Shown here piece after piece: positions 21,311-24,136 of a stretch of DNA of 24,136 bases (positions within the stretch are counted from its first letter, which is position 1; each line of letters starts with the position of its first letter). Origin of the DNA: a virus. A program made the position numbers and the translations under genes. The notes beneath the pieces are model-generated. The model had not been told where the DNA came from. It worked only from the letters and a program-made list of their open reading frames with translations, and did no database searches. The DNA is taken from positions 1-24,136 of the IMG/VR virus record IMGVR_UViG_3300044998_000647. One strand, given 5' to 3'.

Positions 21311-22466
21311 CGATGTTCCACCGTTTGAGGTACTTCTGGGCCAGCTCGATCCGCTCGGGCCGCTGGTTCCGCAGGCTGCAGCTGCTCGGGTACGCCACGT
21401 CGAACGTCAGTGTGCCCGGCTTGCGGCCGTCGAGCGGCAGGAACTCGAAGCAGAAGGTGACCATCGTGACGTTGACCGACGACAGCGGCACGCGCTCCTT
21501 GTTGAGGACCTCGTCCAGCATGTCGTAGACGTCGTCCGGGCCGGCGTCGGGGTCGGCCTCCAGGACCATGCGCCGGTGGCTGTTCTTGAACGACAGCCGC
21601 AGCCGGCGGACGCGCGCCCGCACGCAGTCCTCGGGGTCCGTGGCCAGGGAGAAGGTCCGGTGCTTGAGCCCGTTCAGGTCGTAGGCCGCATCCGGGTTCC
21701 AATCCTCCAGCTCGACGCCCAGGACGATCTGGGCGAACAGCTCTTCCAGCCGCGGCTTGATCTTGGGCGGCACCTTGGCGAACAGCTCCAGCGTGCCCTC
21801 GGCGCGGTTGTAGGCGAAGACGATGGCGAACGTCTGGCGGAAGGTCCGCGGCGCGAGCTTGCCGTCCTGGTCGTGGGCGGTGACGTTCTGGACGAAGTCG
21901 TCGGGGTGGGCGAAGAAGTAGTCCGTCCCGCGGCGGGTGAGGGTTTCCACCGTGCAGACCTTGCCCCGCCCCTGCTCACACAGCAGCAGGTCGGACAGGC
22001 CCTTTTCGAGCTGCTTGAGGGTCGCCGGCGACTTGTCCGGCTCGACCTGTGGCAGGTCCTTGCGCTTGCGCCACCAGGCCAGGTGCTCGACCTGGTGGAT
22101 CAGGATCGCCCGGTTGACGATCTCAGTGCGGTTCAACCACGCCCACATCGCCTTGTGGTAGGGGCCGCCATCTTGCGGCATGGCGGCCGGCAGGTCGGGG
22201 TCGCCGGCCAAGACGCCGGCCTCGATGATGGCGCCGATCCCCGTCTCGCAGGCCAGATCGAAGACGTTGTGCAGCGCCCCCTCGACGTTGTCGAACTGAG
22301 CCGGCGTCAGCGCGTTCAGCGCCTGCACGATCGGCTCGATCTCGCGCTCGCCCAGCCCCTCCCACGCGATGCCGAGGTCGCCGTGCCCGAGCCGCTGGAA
22401 GAATTCCTTCAGCAGGCAGTTGGGAACCATCCTCAACACAGTCGGAATCGAAAACGCACGCGACAT
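21267..22466 (-). CDS. Uncharacterised 399-aa protein, first gene of the accessory pair
   Basis: I do not recognise a family. The start at 22466 (MSRAFSIPT) is chosen because AAGGGGG lies 8-10 bases upstream; the frame stays open for 90 more codons upstream, but that part runs through the promoter-like region and reads as non-coding. The protein is mixed and soluble, with no signal peptide or membrane segment. Visible blocks are an N-terminal helical part (residues 15-85), a Trp-rich stretch (MWAWLNRTE, HLAWWRKRKDLP, residues 107-139), and a C-terminal half of alternating strands ending in YPSSCSLRNQRPERIELAQKYLKRW (360-383, quoted as one segment of key residues C363, R366, R369 and the following helix). 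It overlaps the next gene by 44 bp, so the two products are probably made together. Regulation, immunity or defence would fit the position, but none is shown. Confidence 0.8.
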   Translation of the reverse strand: MSRAFSIPTVLRMVPNCLLKEFFQRLGHGDLGIAWEGLGEREIEPIVQALNALTPAQFDNVEGALHNVFDLACETGIGAIIEAGVLAGDPDLPAAMPQDGGPYHKAMWAWLNRTEIVNRAILIHQVEHLAWWRKRKDLPQVEPDKSPATLKQLEKGLSDLLLCEQGRGKVCTVETLTRRGTDYFFAHPDDFVQNVTAHDQDGKLAPRTFRQTFAIVFAYNRAEGTLELFAKVPPKIKPRLEELFAQIVLGVELEDWNPDAAYDLNGLKHRTFSLATDPEDCVRARVRRLRLSFKNSHRRMVLEADPDAGPDDVYDMLDEVLNKERVPLSSVNVTMVTFCFEFLPLDGRKPGTLTFDVAYPSSCSLRNQRPERIELAQKYLKRWNIDGVRSVAPDVAAAG

Positions 22467-22560
22467 GCCGCTTCGCCCCCTTTCCGTCACCGCCGGACGA
22501 CACATCGGTGCCGCCGTCGGCCGGGTTCGTGGCGAAGCACCTTCGTTCGGACGAGACTTT

Positions 22561-22576
22561 CCGTTCCTATGAACGG
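22561..22576. promoter_or_regulatory. Perfect inverted repeat at the presumed transcription start (possible operator)
   Basis: CCGTTC and GAACGG form a perfect 6-bp inverted repeat around the 4-base spacer CTAT. It starts about 5 bp downstream of the candidate -10 at 22581-22586, where a bound repressor would block initiation. The HTH of the 324-aa protein in the same unit, or the 145-aa HTH protein, could be its ligand; this is inference. Confidence 0.4.
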
Positions 22577-22580
22577 CGGT

Positions 22581-22610
22581 ATAGTAACATGTTGGGCGGT
22601 GCCGAGACAA
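22581..22610 (-). promoter_or_regulatory. Candidate sigma-70 promoter of the 399/324-aa unit
   Basis: On the minus strand, TTGTCT (22605-22610) and TACTAT (22581-22586) are separated by 18 bp, each matching 4 of 6 consensus bases. The segment is visibly more AT-rich than its surroundings. It lies between the stop of the HTH gene and the 399-aa gene, about 115 bp before that gene's start. It was found by eye and has not been scored. Confidence 0.45.
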
Positions 22611-22660
22611 CTTCAGAGTCGGCTTACAAGAGGATCGGAACCTCAGCAAGGTCAGATTTA

Positions 22661-23098
22661 CTAGTGGGTTGCGGCCTGTACGGGCTGTGCGGCCTGCGCC
22701 ATTAATTCTTGCCACATCCGCCGCTGTTTTCCCCAATCCAGCGCAGCTGCAATCGGTTGCAGCTGGCGCAGGTGAATCGGGTCACGGCCCCGGACGGTCC
22801 GGGGCAGGAACAAGATCGCCTCTTGGATGTCGGGGGCCAGGTAGACCAGGTTCATGATCTGGCTCACCCGCGCCCGGGTGACGTGCCCGAGGCGGGCCAG
22901 CTCGGTGTAGTGGGCGATCTCCCCGGCGCGGAGGAGGCTGTCGAACCGGATGGCCAGCGCCATCAGCCGGGCGATCCGCGGCACCCGGCCCGGCGTGGCC
23001 GGGCGCGGCGGCTCCCCGCCCGGCCGCAGCTCCTTGCGGCTGCCTCGGCCACGCCGGTAGAAGTGGACGTCACACTCGACGGTCAGCGTCTCGGTCAT
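22661..23098 (-). CDS. Small ParB-like HTH protein coupled to the recombinase
   Basis: This 145-aa protein carries a clear helix-turn-helix in its middle (AHYTELARLGHVTRARVSQI, about residues 60-80), followed by the segment PDIQEAILFLP. The same short HTH protein is, to my knowledge, often encoded next to large serine recombinases in proteobacterial and planctomycete elements. The N-terminus reads VECDVHFYRRGRGSRKEL, and a Pro/Gly/Arg-rich linker leads into the HTH. Its ATG overlaps the recombinase stop (ATGA), so the two are translated together. A role as a recombination accessory or regulatory factor is inferred from this coupling. It ends with TAG, which shows that TAG is an ordinary stop codon in this element. 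Confidence 0.82.
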   Translation of the reverse strand: MTETLTVECDVHFYRRGRGSRKELRPGGEPPRPATPGRVPRIARLMALAIRFDSLLRAGEIAHYTELARLGHVTRARVSQIMNLVYLAPDIQEAILFLPRTVRGRDPIHLRQLQPIAAALDWGKQRRMWQELMAQAAQPVQAATH

Positions 23099-24136
23099 GC
23101 GATCTTCTCCCTCCCGCCCTGGTCCGCCAGCTCATCGGCCAGGGTCTTGATGCCCGCCGGCTGGAACGTGATCGACACCTTCCCCCTGGCCCCGTCGTAG
23201 TCCACCCGCTCGACGAGCAGCTGCACCACGCGGGCCTGCTCGGCGGGCGTGAGCGACTCCCACACCGGGTCGAAGACCGACAGCGCCAGGGCGACCTCGT
23301 CATCGTCGATCCGCCGCCGGCGGATGGCGGCCGCCTCCTCCCGCACCCGCCCGGTCCGGTCCTCGGCCAGGCGGATGCGCTCCTGCAGGTCCGCCAGGCG
23401 GGCGATGGTCGGGTCGTCCACGGGGTTCGGCGGGATCTTCTGCAGCTCGGCGTGCCAGCGGGCCAGTTCGCGGTCCAGCCCGCGCCGCTCGGCCTCCAGC
23501 TCCGCCAGGCGGGCCTCGTCCTGAGCGCGGGCCTGGGTGATGGTCGCCTGCAGCAGGTCGGGGTCCTTGCCGATGCAGCGGATCTGCTCGACGACGAGCT
23601 GCTCGATCTGGGCAGCGGGAATGGACTTGGACGGGCAGGTGTTCCAGCCACGCTTCTGGGCCGAGGAGCAGACGTAGTAGCGGTAACGCTTGTTGCCGTC
23701 CTTGGTCGTGTGGGTCGGCGTCATGGCACAGCCGCAGGGGACGCAGCGCAAGAGGCCCTTGAGCAGCGCCCCGAACTTGTTCCGCACCGGCGCGCCGCGG
23801 GTCCGGCCGTTGCGGTGCAGCAGTGCCTGGACGCGGGCGAAGACGGCCGGGTCCACGATGGCAGGGTGCTCGCCGTTGTGGACCTCGTGCTTGTACCTGA
23901 TCTTGCCGACGTAGGCGACGTTGGTCAGCAGGCGGTGCAGGTTCGTGCGGGTGAACGGCTTGCCGCCGCGCTCACGGCCCTTGCGGGTCTGCCAGCGCTT
24001 GTTCCGCCAGCCTCGCCGCTCCAGCTCTTGCACCACGGGCAGCAGCGACTCGTGCTCCAGGTAGAGGGCGAAGATGGCCCGCACGCGCTCGGCCTCGGCC
24101 TCGTTGACGACCAGCCGGAAGCCGCGCGGGTCCACG
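23095..24136 (-). CDS. Large serine recombinase (phage integrase), C-terminal part, cut by the window edge
   Basis: This is the C-terminal 347 or so residues of a large serine recombinase. Its N-terminal resolvase domain with the catalytic serine lies beyond the right edge, so activity cannot be judged. The visible part starts in the recombinase domain, where the stretch around RRGWRNKRW and LLTNVAYVGKIRYKHEVH is typical of the family. A zinc ribbon follows (CVPC, then CSSAQKRGWNTC), with the usual YYVCS segment. After it comes a long charged coiled coil rich in Glu, Arg and Ala, which in large serine integrases controls synapsis and directionality. The protein would catalyse integration and excision of this prophage. 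Its stop overlaps the start of the next gene by ATGA. The family is clear; the att site and any directionality factor are not visible. Confidence 0.93.
   Translation of the reverse strand, partial: VDPRGFRLVVNEAEAERVRAIFALYLEHESLLPVVQELERRGWRNKRWQTRKGRERGGKPFTRTNLHRLLTNVAYVGKIRYKHEVHNGEHPAIVDPAVFARVQALLHRNGRTRGAPVRNKFGALLKGLLRCVPCGCAMTPTHTTKDGNKRYRYYVCSSAQKRGWNTCPSKSIPAAQIEQLVVEQIRCIGKDPDLLQATITQARAQDEARLAELEAERRGLDRELARWHAELQKIPPNPVDDPTIARLADLQERIRLAEDRTGRVREEAAAIRRRRIDDDEVALALSVFDPVWESLTPAEQARVVQLLVERVDYDGARGKVSITFQPAGIKTLADELADQGGREKIA

Noticed and set aside
22611-22660. attP-like weak dyad in the AT-richer stretch behind the HTH gene
   Set aside because: Only 4-bp arms. Nothing distinguishes it from chance, and the integrase attP may lie outside the window.
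21165-22664. Long plus-strand frame opposite the 399-aa gene
   Set aside because: No ribosome-binding site and low-complexity composition; the minus-strand protein reads normally.
22744-22765. 9-bp inverted repeat CAGCTGCAA/TTGCAGCTG
   Set aside because: It lies inside the coding sequence of the HTH protein and fits its codons. It resembles the GTTGCAGTTG stem at 20300 only partly.
1-24136. tRNA, rRNA, CRISPR arrays and insertion sequences
   Set aside because: None was seen when reading both strands. No regular repeat-spacer array, transposase gene or cloverleaf was found by eye.

Overview
The window is high-GC DNA carrying most of a temperate tailed phage (a prophage). Nearly everything is read from the minus strand, so the phage genome runs from right (integrase) to left (tail). 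The long-tailed (siphovirus-like) type is inferred from a lambda-family portal, a GpA-like terminase, a tail tube protein, a tail chaperone and a tape measure. The host is probably a planctomycete or a similar high-GC bacterium. This rests on base composition, a HARE-type winged-helix protein with a histone-like tail, and a sigma-factor gene inside the prophage. It is an inference, not a proof.

Right end, 24136-20237: a large serine recombinase (its catalytic end lies outside the window) is coupled by an ATGA overlap to a small HTH protein. A self-contained unit follows: promoter, palindrome, two overlapping genes of unknown function (399 and 324 aa), then two perfect hairpins, the second with a T-run. 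A sigma-70-family factor comes next (20153-19527).

19524-13747 is the replication and recombination operon, with genes joined mostly by ATGA/GTGA overlaps: a 101-aa unknown, a Sak4-like AAA_24 ATPase, a DUF669 protein, a RusA resolvase, a RadD-like SF2 helicase and a prim-pol/helicase. An untranslated 335-bp region follows. It holds seven CTTCTTG/CAAGAAG copies and a large imperfect palindrome, and is a candidate replication origin. A ParB-methyltransferase fusion and a DUF1937 protein come after it.

A small plus-strand unit (11049-11655) encodes a HARE-HTH histone-like protein and a 58-aa zinc ribbon. It separates replication from packaging and ends in a terminator.

10902-8233 is the packaging module: a 73-aa small-terminase-like protein, a large terminase broken by one in-frame TAG, and a zinc-ribbon protein. 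8122-1 is the head and tail module: a small pre-portal protein, portal, protease-capsid fusion, DUF2190 protein, three head-tail connector proteins, tail tube, a secreted trypsin-like protease, two-frame tail chaperones, and the start of the tape measure.

The most interesting points are these. (1) A repeated 49-bp element (40/49 identical) lies just upstream of the replication operon and the head operon, and is a candidate promoter for the phage's own sigma factor. (2) A single amber codon sits in an otherwise intact terminase. (3) A signal-peptide serine protease is embedded in the tail genes. (4) There is a candidate origin. (5) There is an uncharacterised two-gene module with its own control signals.
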